Positions 34,601-47,493 of a DNA stretch of 64,000 nt are shown in pieces; positions within the stretch are counted from its first letter, which is position 1, and every line of letters starts with the position of its first letter. Under the pieces are notes generated by a model that ran no database searches, was not told the origin of the DNA, and was given only the letters and a program-made list of their open reading frames with translations. The translations under genes and the position numbers were made by a program. This stretch comes from Vicugna pacos (Eukaryota; Chordata; Mammalia; Artiodactyla; Camelidae): the NCBI RefSeq assembly GCF_048564905.1, contig NW_027328740.1, positions 37,251,019 through 37,315,018 of the forward strand, written 5' to 3'.

Positions 34601-36930
34601 CTATGTCCTGGCACTCCTCCCTGTCCTGCAATATTGCTGCTGAGATAGCAGCTGAAACCCCTCTGGAGGTTCTCTTGTGACTATGTTGCTTTCCTCCAGG
34701 CGCATTTTAAATCACTGGGATGCTCATGAACTTTGTTGATTTGGATCATACAGCTGCTGCTAAGTCTATTGGGATTCCACCTCTTTTGGACGCTGTGTAC
34801 TTCCTGAATTCGCCTAGATGATTCTATCTTGGCTTTCAGCAAGTTTCAGTCTGATTTTTCTACACATAACATTTCAAACATTGTTTGTTTCTTATCTCAA
34901 GCTTTTCCATCTGGGACTCTTTCGAATTTTAGTCTTTCATGCCTGTCATAAACCAGGATTCAACAGTGATGTTTTCATTGATTTGCACTTGCTTTCCTAT
35001 GTGTGCTTCTGACCGAGGGATGTCTGTTCCCCTATCTTCAAAGTCATTCACGCATCCCTCTGCAATATCTAGTCTGCTTAGGACGGAATGTAAGCCTGAT
35101 ATTTTCTCATCCACTGAGTTTTCTGATATTATTTGGCTCGTCTTTAGGCTTTCTCTTCCAGTTTTCTGGTATTTTGCCTTTTGTGATTCTGAGACACTGT
35201 TGTTCGTCAGTGTTTCCCTCACCTCCATTTTCAATACTTGCTCTGGAGAGCGTTTTGCAGTCTAGTTGTCTGAAAGCTTATCTTTAGGTCCTTCAATCTC
35301 TTTGGAACTGAAAATGGTACTTCCTTTTCCTTTTACTGTATTTCTTCATCTCTAATGGTCAGGTAATTTCAGGTATCTAATGTAGACTCTAGGGCTTGGT
35401 TAAGTGAAAACTTTAGACTCTTGGCTCTACACAATTGCATGGGATTTCTGTGAGGACAAAATTTCCTAGACATTGATGGCATGTCCTGTTCCTGTGTGTG
35501 TTGTCTGGTCTATCTCCAATTGCTGGTGTTGCCTTTGTTGTGATGAACACCCCATACTATTTCGATTAGGATAACCTCATTTTGATTACGCTTATCTCAG
35601 AAATCTGAAAGAGCACAGGACACTTCCTCTGGTGGAAATGGAGCTTCTAAAGGTTCTCAGCTCTGCATTCTACTCTATGTTATTTTGGAGTGTTTCCAGA
35701 AGAGCAGAGTGTGAGTGCGCTTGTGCTTTGTAGTGCCACGGGAATGTCCCACTGAAACCAGTTCTTCCAAGAGCTTCTCTGTCTACAGAAACACCAGTGG
35801 AAGCATATCTATGGATGTCACACATCAGGGCCTGCTGGAATGATCCCGCAGCCCGAACTTGTTGTCCTCGCTGCCGAACCATGCCGGTGCCATCCAAAAT
35901 GTAGCATCCGCTTTTGAGCGATAAACTGAAGGAAATCCTTCCTCTTCTCATGCTGTGGTCTTGGACCACACTTCCTTGTCCTCTCATCCTTGTGGCACGG
36001 GTGCACGAAGGCAACCACAGAGCTGTTGCACATCCTGTGCCTCAAACCAAACCATAATCACAGCCCAGGTTTTGAATGTAGCAGATCCTAAGGCTTTTCA
36101 TTCTGAATTCAAACCCAAGGCCCCCTGGATCCCTCAGACCCGATGCACAATATCTCTGATTCAGCCCCACACATGCTCTATTGGCAAAATGCCAAATTGG
36201 TCTCTGGTCCTGCAGATGCACTGGGTGTGGCCATGGGACAGATCGATAATTTCAACTGCGTGCGCCAGGGTGGTTGCTTGCTCATTGGGGTCACAGGTCG
36301 GTTTGCTCTCTTGATAGGACCCACCACATCCCACAACGCACTCCAGATCCCTGAGACTCAGCGTGTACCATCATCCGTAGCCCTATCCCTCCCTGAACGC
36401 TGCCTCTGCTACCTCAAATTTGGCAGCTCGGATCTCGGTCTCAGAATCAACTGTGGGGATATTTTGCACTGGATTCTTTGAGTTCTGTCAGCCAAGCATC
36501 TGCTGTGCACTCTTCTAACACTCAGCGCATCACCTTCAGTCCCATGTCTCCTGTCCGCTTGAGAGTGTGCGTCCAAGTTAAAGAGAGTTTCACCTTTACT
36601 GCTCCATCAACAGGGCTCAGACCATGCACTGGTATCCATTCCCTGCTTTTCCTTCTCCTGCTTCCAGGTGTTCTGAGGCCTCATCCTGTCTTTGGAAGTA
36701 ACAGGCCTCTCTTCGGCAAGTGTCCTGTGCCAAGGGCTGGGTGAGTGGATGTTTCCATTGCTGTGTTCATGGGAGCGAGTGAGCGCAGGTTGCACTGCTT
36801 CTCTGTCAACTGGGCATCGATGAATCAACACTTTCCAGATACATTTCACAGAAATGTGATTTTTTTATCTCTCTGTTTCTATACAGCAGTGGTGGGAGGG
36901 ATTGTCCGAAGACTCCAGTTTTGAAATTGT
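31667..36930 (+). repeat. Tandem-array unit 7 (5,264 bp, with 10-nt deletion)
   Basis: Near twin of unit 5 at a distance of 10,546 bases, sharing the 10-nt deletion (after 33893) and haplotype II. Its differences from unit 5 are few. They include caggttttctt near 32155, ggattcctaatc near 33960 (which lengthens an inverted repeat), an atttcaaaca ... cttatctcaagc patch near 34870-34905, and a short tail patch with ggtatccattccc and aacaggcct, where unit 5 has ggtttccattacc and aacagacct. Confidence 0.97.
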
Positions 36931-39900
36931 GTTGATATCTCATTTGCAGTCTTTAAAAATTTAATAGAATTTATATAAATGTTTTGGGAGTTATACGAAA
37001 ATGAAGTTAGTTTCTGAAACATACTAAATCGACCTAGAAGCCAGACTTGTCAATTTCGGTAACATTTTGTCAGCTCTAAGGAAAACATAGACAGATAGAA
37101 TGCAAACTAGCAGTCCGAACTGTTAAAGGGGTCATGTCAACTCTTTACTGTTGAAGCCTCCGAAACCAAAAGGAACCATGAAATAACTAATGGAAACATG
37201 AAATAACCCCCAAGCTTGGATTCCCTTGTGCATGTGGTGCCCTTTACTCCCGATGACACCTACTGGTCAATGTTGGCATTTCAAGGTGTAACATCCCTCT
37301 CAAGGAAAATACAAGAGGAAACGAACTAAATATATACATTTAGCTTTGAATCCAAAGAACCTAGAGGCATTATAGCTATGAGAACCCTGCTGCAGCTATG
37401 CTAGGCTACTGAGAACCAGGTGTTCTTCTATCAGTGATGAGAACGCTTAATCATCCGATCATGTTGGGTAAAGCACTTGAATGCAACCAAGTCTGCACCC
37501 CCATGATCGATTGCCCCCGGGGGCTTGACTCAATTGAAAGACGGTCCACATAAGCTGTGTCTTTCATGTCATTGGCGACTTTTACAGTTCACTTCACTAT
37601 CTGACTTCTAATATGTACCTAGACTGTCTTGAAAAACGGAGGCCTAATACAGATTCAAGTTCAGTCAAAGATTCCCCTCACTTACCACACTCCCTTCACC
37701 CCAGAGAAGACATAAACCCAGCATTTGCTGAATCTAGCGGAAGGCCATCGTTTCTTTGTGGGAGCTAAGTATTCAATTCCTATCTATTTCATACGGGAGT
37801 ATTTGACCTTTATGGGGTTCCCTGTTGTTCACAGAGGATGGAGCTAGAGGAACTCTGATTCTAGGAGGGGCTTGCTCTTCTCTTACTGGCTTCATTGCAG
37901 CTCAGGTACTGATCCCTCAAAATGGATGCCTGAGTGGAGGGGAGGGAAGAGCAAGTGCTTGATAGCTAGGCCCAAACCTGGGAAAAGGCTTACCTGGGCT
38001 TGGTGCACTTTGATCTGAATGGCTTGGAATTGCCCCTTGGGTCGTGTGGATTATCTGACCTCTTTCAAGAACATGAGCGTTTTTATCATCTCTGCCATCT
38101 CTTCTCTTTAGACGTCAGAGATCTTGGACCCGTTCTTGGAGCAGAGAATTGAGGAACTTCCTCCAGTCCACGGTGGCCCTCCGTATGTTTCTGCTAGTAT
38201 CAGCGAGGTTCAATATGTCTCATGAATGCCTTTCGAGCCTGCTATCCTCTACAGCTGTCTCCAGGCCAGTATTCTCTATTGTAGCAGAACATCTCTCATC
38301 AATGTGTTCGCATCTCTCATAAATCCGTGCAGCCATAATTTCGGCCAGCTTCTCTTCGTGTCTCCCATAAAGTCGACTTCAACAGGACTGGGCAAGTCTG
38401 AAAGGACCTCGGAGCCTCTCCAGTAAGCTGAAGACAGGCAGATCTTCCACTGTCTGCCCTTTCAGGTTCTGGAAACTGACCCGTGAACTCAGGTCTTTGG
38501 GCAGCAGCAGTATCTCGAACTGACACAGCTTCCCGGACCAAAGACCTAAGCCAAGCTCCACAGAGGGCGGCAGCCCCTCCATCGCACTGATCCACCCACA
38601 GAACTCTGCCCGGTTACCTAGGATCCACCAGCCACAACAAGCCTCGCGGTACACACCAACATTCCACCTGGAATCCAACCGCTAACTGCCATCCCCAATG
38701 GCTGCTGCATCTTGTCAGTGTTGGGGGAGGGGCTGCATCCGACGAGAGGTTCCTAAGGTAAATGTGATTCTACCCACTAGCGTCCCATGGGCCTTTGTTC
38801 TTCCCTCTTTCCTTTTGTTCAGATCTGTATGCACTGTAGCAACGGAGGGAAGTGTGTCCATTTTCAGTTGAATGTTTCACACGTCTTTAAACTTTCTAAC
38901 AGTTCACAGTACACAGAGACCCACTAAGGGAAAGTATTGTTCCTGTAATATGGGCACACCCGCAATGCATAGCCGTCGGTTGATTTCTGCTGAAACACCC
39001 GCATTCACGGGACATCTATCCATTTGTTTCAAGGGGGCTGAAATTCCTAGGAATGATACAATCCCCAATGTGCACTTTACTGCCTGTCTCTTTTGATCTT
39101 AGTACACTTTTGCGGAGCTACTTTTCCTTGTTATAGGCTTGTGCCATTTCTTCTCGACGTAGTGTAGAATATGGCATTCATTCATCCTGTTGGAAGACTT
39201 GCAAGTCTATATCACGGACTAGGAATCCATTGGATTCCAAATCGGCATTTGGGTTAGGTCACGATATCCTCATATGAATCAATATTTACGAATATAAATG
39301 CACGCCTCTGATTTCCGAATACAGGTGTGCTGAGTACATTCAAGCCGCGATACTGGGTCGATGCGTACTGAATGATCCTTGACATCACCTTGAGTAATTT
39401 CTTTTGAATATTCATGTTACCCTACCCTTTTTGTGTTGCTTGTTTGTTTGATTCTTTCTTGGTCTGCTTCTCGTTTGTTTTGCAAACACGTCAGGCCATG
39501 CATCTCTCCGTTTGCTTCCAACAGAGAGTCATATAAGCTGACTCCCTTAAGATAGTGCTTCCAATCCCCTGTGATTTCCAGCTTCCCTCTCCCATTTTTA
39601 GGGTTTTGATGTCCTCCTTGCTTTCTTCTTGTTTCTTCTTTTCCACTCATGCTCTTCTTGCATTTCCAATAAGGGTTTTCTTCTTTCCATTTCATCTTGC
39701 TGCTTATCCCTTCAGGGGAGAATTCTCAACCTTTCTTTTAGGATACGTTTCGAACTGCTGAATTCTTTTAAGATTTGCAGGTCTGTGGCATTCTCTAGCT
39801 CTGCTGTTATTAGAAATGGTGGTCATGTGGCATAGGCTACCCTAGATGGCAGCATTTTGCCATTCAAGCTATGGTCTATGTCCTGGCACTCCTCCCTGTC

Positions 39901-42211
39901 CTGCAATATTGCTGCTGAGATAGCAGCTGAAACCCCTCTGGAGGTTCTCTTGTGACTATGTTGCTTTCCTCCAGGCGCATTTTAAATCACTGGGATGCTC
40001 ATGAACTTTGTTGATTTGGATCATAAAGCTGCTGCTAAGTCTATTGGGATTCCACCTCTTTTGGACGCTGTGTACTTCCTGAATTCGCCTAGATGATTCT
40101 ATCTTGGCTTTCAGCAAGTTTCAGTCTGATTTTTCTACACATAAATTTTCAAACATTGTTTGTTTCTTTATCTCTTGCTTTTCCATCTGGGACTCTTTCG
40201 AATTTTAGTCTTTCATGCCTTGTCTTCAACCAGGATTCAACAGCAATGTTTTCATTGGTTTGCACTTGCTTTCCTATGTGTGCTTCTGACCGAGGGATTT
40301 CTGTTCCCCTGTCTTCAAAGTCATTCAGGCATCCCCCTGCAAAATCTAGTCTGCTTAGGATGGAATGTTAGCCCTGATATTTTCTCATCCACTGAGTTTT
40401 CTGATATTATTTGGCTCGTCTTTAGGCTTTCTCTTCCCCTTTTCTGGTATTCTGCCTTTTGTGATTCTGAGACACTGTTGTTCTTCAGTGTTTCCCTCAC
40501 CTCCATTTTCAATACTTGCTCTGGAGAGCGTTTTGCAGTCTAATTGTCTGAAAGCTTATCTTTAGGGCCTTCAATCTCTTTGGAACTGAAAATGGTACTT
40601 CCTTTTCCTTTTACTGTATTTCTTCATCTCTACTGGTCAGGTAATTTCAGGAATCTAATGTAGACTTCTAGGGCTTGGTTAAGTGTAAACTTTAGACTCT
40701 TGGCTCTACACAATTGCGTGGGATTTCTGTGAGGACAAATTTTCCTAGACATTGATGCCATGTCCTGTTCCTGTGTGTGTTGTCTGGTCTATCTCCAATT
40801 GCTGGTGTTGCCTTTGTTGTGATGAACCCCCCCATACTATTTCGATTAGGATTACCTCATTTTGATTACGCTTATCTCACAAATCTGAAAGAGCACAGGA
40901 CACTTCCTCTGGTGGAAATGGAGCTTCTAAAGGTTCTCAGCTCTGCATTCTACTCTATGTTATTTTGGAGTGTTTCCAGAAGAGCTGAGTGTGAGTGCGC
41001 TTGTGCTTTGTAGTGCCACGGGAATGTCCCACTGAAACCAGTTCTTCCAAGAGCTTCTCTGTCTACAGAAACACCAGTGGAAGCATATCTATGGATGTCA
41101 CACATCAGGGCCTGCTGGAATGATCCCGCAGCCCGAACTTGGTGTCCTCGCTGCCGAACCGTGCCGGTGCCATCCAAAATGTAGCATCCGCTTTTGAGCG
41201 ATAAACTGAAGGAAATCCTTCCTCTTCTCACGCTGTGTTCTTGGACCACACTTCCTTGTCCTCTCATCCTTGTGGCACGGGTGCACGAAGGCAACCACAG
41301 AGCTGTTGCACATCCTGTGCCTCAAACCAAACCATAATCACAGCCCAGGTTTTGAATGTAGCAGATCCTAAGGCTTTTCATTCTGAATTCAAACCCAAGG
41401 CCCCCTGGATCCCTCAGACCCGATGCACAATATCTCTGATTCAGCCCCACACATGCTCTATTGGCAAAATGCCAAATTGGTCTCTGGTCCTGCAGATGCA
41501 CTGGGTGTGGCCATGGGACAGATCGATAATTTCAACTGCGTGCGCCAGGGTGGTTGCTTGCTCATTGGGGTCACAGGTCGGTTTGCTCTCTTGATAGGAC
41601 CCACCACATCCCACAACGCACTCCAGATCCCTGAGACTCAGCGTGTGCCATCATCCGTAGCCCTATCCCTCCCTGAACGCTGCCTCTGCTACCTCAAATT
41701 TGGCAGCTCGGATCTCGGTCTCAGAATCAACTGTGGGGATATTTTGCACTGGATTCTTTGAGTTCTGTCAGCCAAGCATCTGCTGTGCACTCTTCTAACA
41801 CTCAGCGCATCACCTTCAGTCCCATGTCTCCTGTCCGCTTGAGATTGTGCGTCCAAGTTAAAGAAAGTTTCACCTATACTGCTCCATCAACAGGGCTCAG
41901 ACCATGCACTGGTTTCCATTACCTGCTTTTCCTTCTCCTGCTTCCAGGTGTTCTGAGGCCTCATCCTGTCTTTGGAATTAACAGACCTCTCTTCGGCAAG
42001 TGTCCTGTGCCAAGGGCTGGGTGAGTGGATGTTTCCATTGCTGTGTTCATGGGAGCGAGTGAGCGCAGGTTGCACTGCTTCTCTGTCAACTGGGCATCGA
42101 TGAATCAACACTTTCCAGATACATTTCACAGAAATGTGATTTTTTTTATCTCTCTGTTTCTATACAGCAGTGGTGGGAGGGATTGTCCGAAGACTCCAGT
42201 TTTGAAATTGT
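36931..42211 (+). repeat. Tandem-array unit 8 (5,281 bp)
   Basis: The left part matches unit 6, and the haplotype III region matches unit 9 almost exactly (ggatacgtttcg, cataaattttc, cattcaggcatcccc). The tail matches unit 5 (ggtttccattacc, aacagacct, gcagtgg ... gaaattg). It has a tight cluster of three private substitutions between 38319 and 38337. The hairpin core near 41236 is broken (gctgtgttcttgg). Confidence 0.97.
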
Positions 42212-45200
42212 GTTGATATCTCATTTGCAGTCTTTAAAAATTTAATAGAATTTATATAAATGTTTTGGGAGTTATACGAAAATGAAGTTAGTTTCTGAAA
42301 CATACTAAATCGACCTAGAAGCCAGACTTGTCAATTTCGGTAACATTTTGTCAGCTCTAAGGAAAACATAGACAGATAGAATGCAAACTAGCAGTCCGAA
42401 CTGTTAAAGGGGTCATGTCAACTCTTTACTGTTGAAGCCTCCGAAACCAACAGGAACCATGAAATAACTAATGGAAACATGAAATAACCCCCAAGCTTGG
42501 ATTCCCTTGTGCATGTGGTGCCCTTTACTCCCGATGACACCTACTGGTCAATGTTGGCATTTCAAGGTGTAACATCCCTCTCAAGGAAAATACAAGAGGA
42601 AACGAACTAAATATATACATTTAGCTTTGAATCCAAAGAACCTAGAGGCATTATAGCTATGAGAAGCCTGCTGCAGCTATGCTAGGCTACTGAGAACCAG
42701 GTGTTCTTCTATCAGTGATGAGAACGCTTAATCATCCGATCATGTTGGGTAAAGCACTTGAATGCAACCAAGTCTGCACCCCCATGATCGATTGCCCCCG
42801 GGGGCTTGACTCAATTGAAAGACGGTCCACATAAGCTGTGTCTTTCATGTCATTGGCGACTTTTACTGTTCACTTCACTATCTGACTTCTAATATGTACC
42901 TAGACTGTCTTGAAAAACGGAGGCCTAATACAGATTCAAGTTCAGTCAAAGATTCCCCTCACTTACCACACTCCCTTCACCCCAGAGAAGACATAAACCC
43001 AGCATTTGCTGAATCTAGCGGAAGGCCATCGTTTCTTTGTGGGAGCTAAGTATTCAATTCCTATCTATTTCATACGGGAGTATTTGACCTTTATGGGGTT
43101 CCCTGTTGTTCACAGAGGATGGAGCTAGAGGAACTCTGATTCTAGGAGGGGCTTGCTCTTCTCTTACTGGCTTCATTGCAGCTCAGGTACTGATCCCTCA
43201 AAATGGATGCCTGAGTGGAGGGGAGGGAAGGGCAAGTGCTTGATAGCTAGGCCCAAACCTGGGAAAAGGCTTACCTGGGCTTGGTGCACTTTGATCTGAA
43301 TGGCTTGGAATTGCCCCTTGGGTCGTGTGGATTATCTGACCGCTTTCAAGAACATGAGCGTTTTTATCATCTCTGCCATCTCTTCTCTTTAGACGTCAGG
43401 TATCTTGGACCCGTTCTTGGAGCAGAGAATTGAGGAACTTCCTCCAGTCCACGGTGGCCCTCCGTATGTTTCTGCTAGTATCAGCGAGGTTCAATATGTC
43501 TCATGAATGCCTTTTGAGCCTGCTACCCTCTACAGCTGTCTCCAGGCCAGTATTCTCTATTGTAGCAGAACATCTCTCATCAATGTGTTCGCATCTCTCC
43601 TCAATCCGTGCAGCCATATTTTCGGCCAGCTTCTCTTCGTGTCTCCCATAAAGTCGACTTCAACAGGACTGGGCAAGTCTGAAAGGACCTCGGAGCCTCT
43701 CCAGTAAGCTGAAGACAGGCAGATCTTCCACTGTCTGCCCTTTCAGGTTCTGGAAACTGACCCGTGAACTCAGGTCTTTGGGCAGCAGCAGTATCTCGAA
43801 CTGACACAGCTTCCCGGACCAAAGACCTAAGCCAAGCTCCACAGAGGGCGGCAGCCCCTCCATCGCACTGATCCACCCACAGAACTCTGCCCGGTTACCT
43901 AGGATCCACCAGCCACAACAAGCCTCGCGGTACACACCAACATTCCACCTGGAATCCAACCGCTAACTGCCATCCCCAATGGCTGCTGCATCTTGTCAGT
44001 GTTGGGGGAGGGGCTGCATCCGACGAGAGGTTCCTAAGGTAAATGTGATTCTACCCACTAGCGTCCCATGGGCCTTTGTTCTTCCCTCTTTCCTTTTGTT
44101 CAGATCTGTATGCACTGTAGCAACGGAGGGAAGTGTGTCCATTTTCAGTTGAATGTTTCACACGTCTTTAAACTTTCTAACAGTTCACAGTACACAGAGA
44201 CCCACTAAGGGAAACTATTGTTCCTGTAATATGGGCACACCCGCAATACATAGCCGTCGGTTGATTTCTGCTGAAACACCCGCATTCACGGGACATCTAT
44301 CCATTTGTTTCAAGGGGGCTGAAATTCCTAGGAATGATACAATCCCCAATGTGCACTTTACTGCCTGTCTCTTTTGATCTTAGTACACTTTTGCGGAGCT
44401 ACTTTTCCTTGTTATAGGCTTGTGCCATTTCTTCTCGACGTAGTGTAGAATATGGCATTCATTCATCCTGTTGGAAGACTTGCAAGTCTATATCACGGAC
44501 TAGGAATCCATTGGATTCCTAATCGGCATTTGGGTTAGGTCACGATATGCTCATATGAAACAGTATTTACGAATATAAATGCACGCCTCTGATTTCCGAA
44601 TACAGGTGTGCTGAGTACATTCAAGCCGCGATACTGGGTCGATGCGTACTGAATGATCCTTGACATCACCTTGAGTAATTTCTTTTGAATATTCATGTTA
44701 CCCTACCCTTTTTGTGTTGTTTGTTTGTTTGATTCTTTCTTGGTCTGCTTCTCGTTTGTTTTGCAAACACGTCAGGCCATGCATCTCTCCGTTTGCTTCC
44801 AACAGAGAGTCATATAAGCTGACTCCCTTAAGATAGTGCTTCCAATCCCCTATGATTTCCTGCTTCCCTCTCCCATCTTTAGGGTTTTGATGTCCTCCTT
44901 GCTTTCTTCTTGTTTCTTCTTTTCCACTCATGCTCTTCTTGCATTTCCAATAAGGGTTTTCTTCTTTCCATTTCATCTTGCTGCTTATCCCTTCAGGGGA
45001 GAATTCTCAACCTTTCTTTTAGGATACGTTTCGAACTGCTGAATTCTTTTAAGATTTGCAGGTCTGTGGCATTCTCTAGCTCTGCTGTTATTAGAAATGG
45101 TGGTCATGTGGCATAGGCTACCCTAGATGGCAGCATTTTGCCATTCAAGCTATGGTCTATGTCCTGGCACTCCTCCCTGTCCTGCAATATTGCTGCTGAG

Positions 45201-47493
45201 ATAGCAGCTGAAACCCCTCTGGAGGTTCTCTTGTGACTATGTTGCTTTCCTCCAGGCGCATTTTAAATCACTGGGATGCTCATGAACTTTGTTGATTTGG
45301 ATCATACAGCTGCTGCTAAGTCTATTGGGATTCCACCTCTTTTGGACGCTGTGTACTTCCTGAATTCGCCTAGATGATTCTATCTTGGCTTTCAGCAAGT
45401 TTCAGTCTGATTTTTCTACACATAAATTTTCAAACATTGTTTGTTTCTTTATCTCTTGCTTTTCCATCTGGGACTCTTTCGAATTTTAGTCTTTCATGCC
45501 TTGTCTTCAACCAGGATTCAACAGCAATGTTTTCATTGGTTTGCACTTGCTTTCCTATGTGTGCTTCTGACCGAGGGATTTCTGTTCCCCTGTCTTCAAA
45601 GTCATTCAGGCATCCCCCTGCAAAATCTAGTCTGCTTAGGATGGAATGTTAGCCCTGATATTTTCTCATCCACTGAGTTTTCTGATATTATTTGGCTCGT
45701 CTTTAGGCTTTCTCTTCCCCTTTTCTGGTATTCTGCCTTTTGTGATTCTGAGACACTGTTGTTCTTCAGTGTTTCCCTCACCTCCATTTTCAATACTTGC
45801 TCTGGAGAGCGTTTTGCAGTCTAATTGTCTGAAAGCTTATCTTTAGGGCCTTCAATCTCTTTGGAACTGAAAATGGTACTTCCTTTTCCTTTTACTGTAT
45901 TTCTTCATCTCTACTGGTCAGGTAATTTCAGGAATCTAATGTAGACTTCTAGGGCTTGGTTAAGTGTAAACTTTAGACTCTTGGCTCTACACAATTGCGT
46001 GGGATTTCTGTGAGGACAAATTTTCCTAGACATTGATGCCATGTCCTGTTCCTGTGTGTGTTGTCTGGTCTATCTCCAATTGCTGGTGTTGCCTTTGTTG
46101 TGATGAACCCCCCCATACTATTTCGATTAGGATTACCTCATTTTGATTACGCTTATCTCACAAATCTGAAAGAGCACAGGACACTTCCTCTGGTGGAAAT
46201 GGAGCTTCTAAAGGTTCTCAGCTCTGCATTCTACTCTATGTTATTTTGGAGTGTTTCTAGAAGAGCAGAGTGTGAGTGCGCTTGTGCTTTGTAGTTCCAC
46301 GGGAATGTCCCACTGAAACCAGTTCTTCCAAGAGCTTCTCTGCCTACAGAAACACCAGTGGAAGCATATCTATGGATGTCACACATCAGGGCCTGCTGGA
46401 ATGATCCCGCAGCCCGAACTTGGTGTCCTCGCTGCCGAACCGTGCCGGTGCCATCCAAAATGTAGCATCCGATTTTGAGCGATAAACTGAAGGAAATCCT
46501 TATTCTTCTCACGCTGTGGTCTTGGACCACACTTCCTTGTCCACTCATACTTGTGGTACGGGTGCACGAAGGCAACCACAGAGCTGTTGCACATCCTGTG
46601 CCTCAAACCAAACCGTAATCACAGCCCAGGTTTTGAATGTAGCAGATCCTAAGGCTTTTCATTCTGAATTCAAACCCAAGGCCCCCTGGATCCCTCAGAC
46701 CCGATGCACAATATCTCTGATTCAGCCCCACACATGCTCTATTGGCAAAATGCCAAATTGGTCTCTGGTCCTGCAGATGCACTGGGTGTGGCCATGGGAC
46801 AGATCGATAATTTCAACTGCGTGCGCCAGGGTGGTTGCTTGCTCATTGGGGTCACAGGTCGGTTTGCTCTCTTGATAGGACCCACCACATCCCACAACGC
46901 ACTCCAGATCCCTGAGACTCAGCGTGTGCCATCATCCGTAGCCCTATCCCTCCCTGAACGCTGCCTCTGCTACCTCAAATTTGACAGCTCGGAGCTTGGT
47001 CTCAGAATCAACTGTGGGGATATTTTGCACTGGATTCTTTGCGTTCTGTCAGCCAAGCATCTGCTGTGCACTCTTCTAACACTCAGCGCATCACCTTCAA
47101 TCCCATGTCTCCTGTCCGCTTGAGAGTGTGCGTCCAAGTTAAAGAGAGTTTCACCTTTACTGCTCCATCAACAGGGCTCAGACCATGCACTGGTATCCAT
47201 TCCCTGCTTTTCCTTCTCCTGCTTCCAGGTGTTCTGAGGCCTCATCCTGTCTTTGGAAGTAACAGGCCTCTCTTCGGCAAGTGTCCTGTGCCAAGGGCTG
47301 GGTGAGTGGATGTTTCCATTGCTGTGTTCATGGGAGCGAGTGAGCGCAGGTTGCACTGCTTCTCTGTCAACTGGGCATCGATGAATCAACACTTTCCAGA
47401 TACATTTCACAGAAATGTGATTTTTTTTTATCTCTTTGTTTCTATACAGCCGTGGTGGGAGGGATTGTCCGAAGACCCCAGTTTTGACATTGT
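42212..47493 (+). repeat. Tandem-array unit 9 (5,282 bp)
   Basis: Begins in the same junction state as unit 8, so the two-unit alternation slips by one unit here. Haplotype III is shared with units 6 and 8. From 46544 onward it matches unit 11 with no difference seen, including ttgacagctcgg and gaagaccccag. A group of private changes lies at 46316-46543 (agttccacgg, tgcctacag, tccgattttg, ttattcttc, ccactcat). Those changes mark the left limit of the matching block. Confidence 0.97.
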
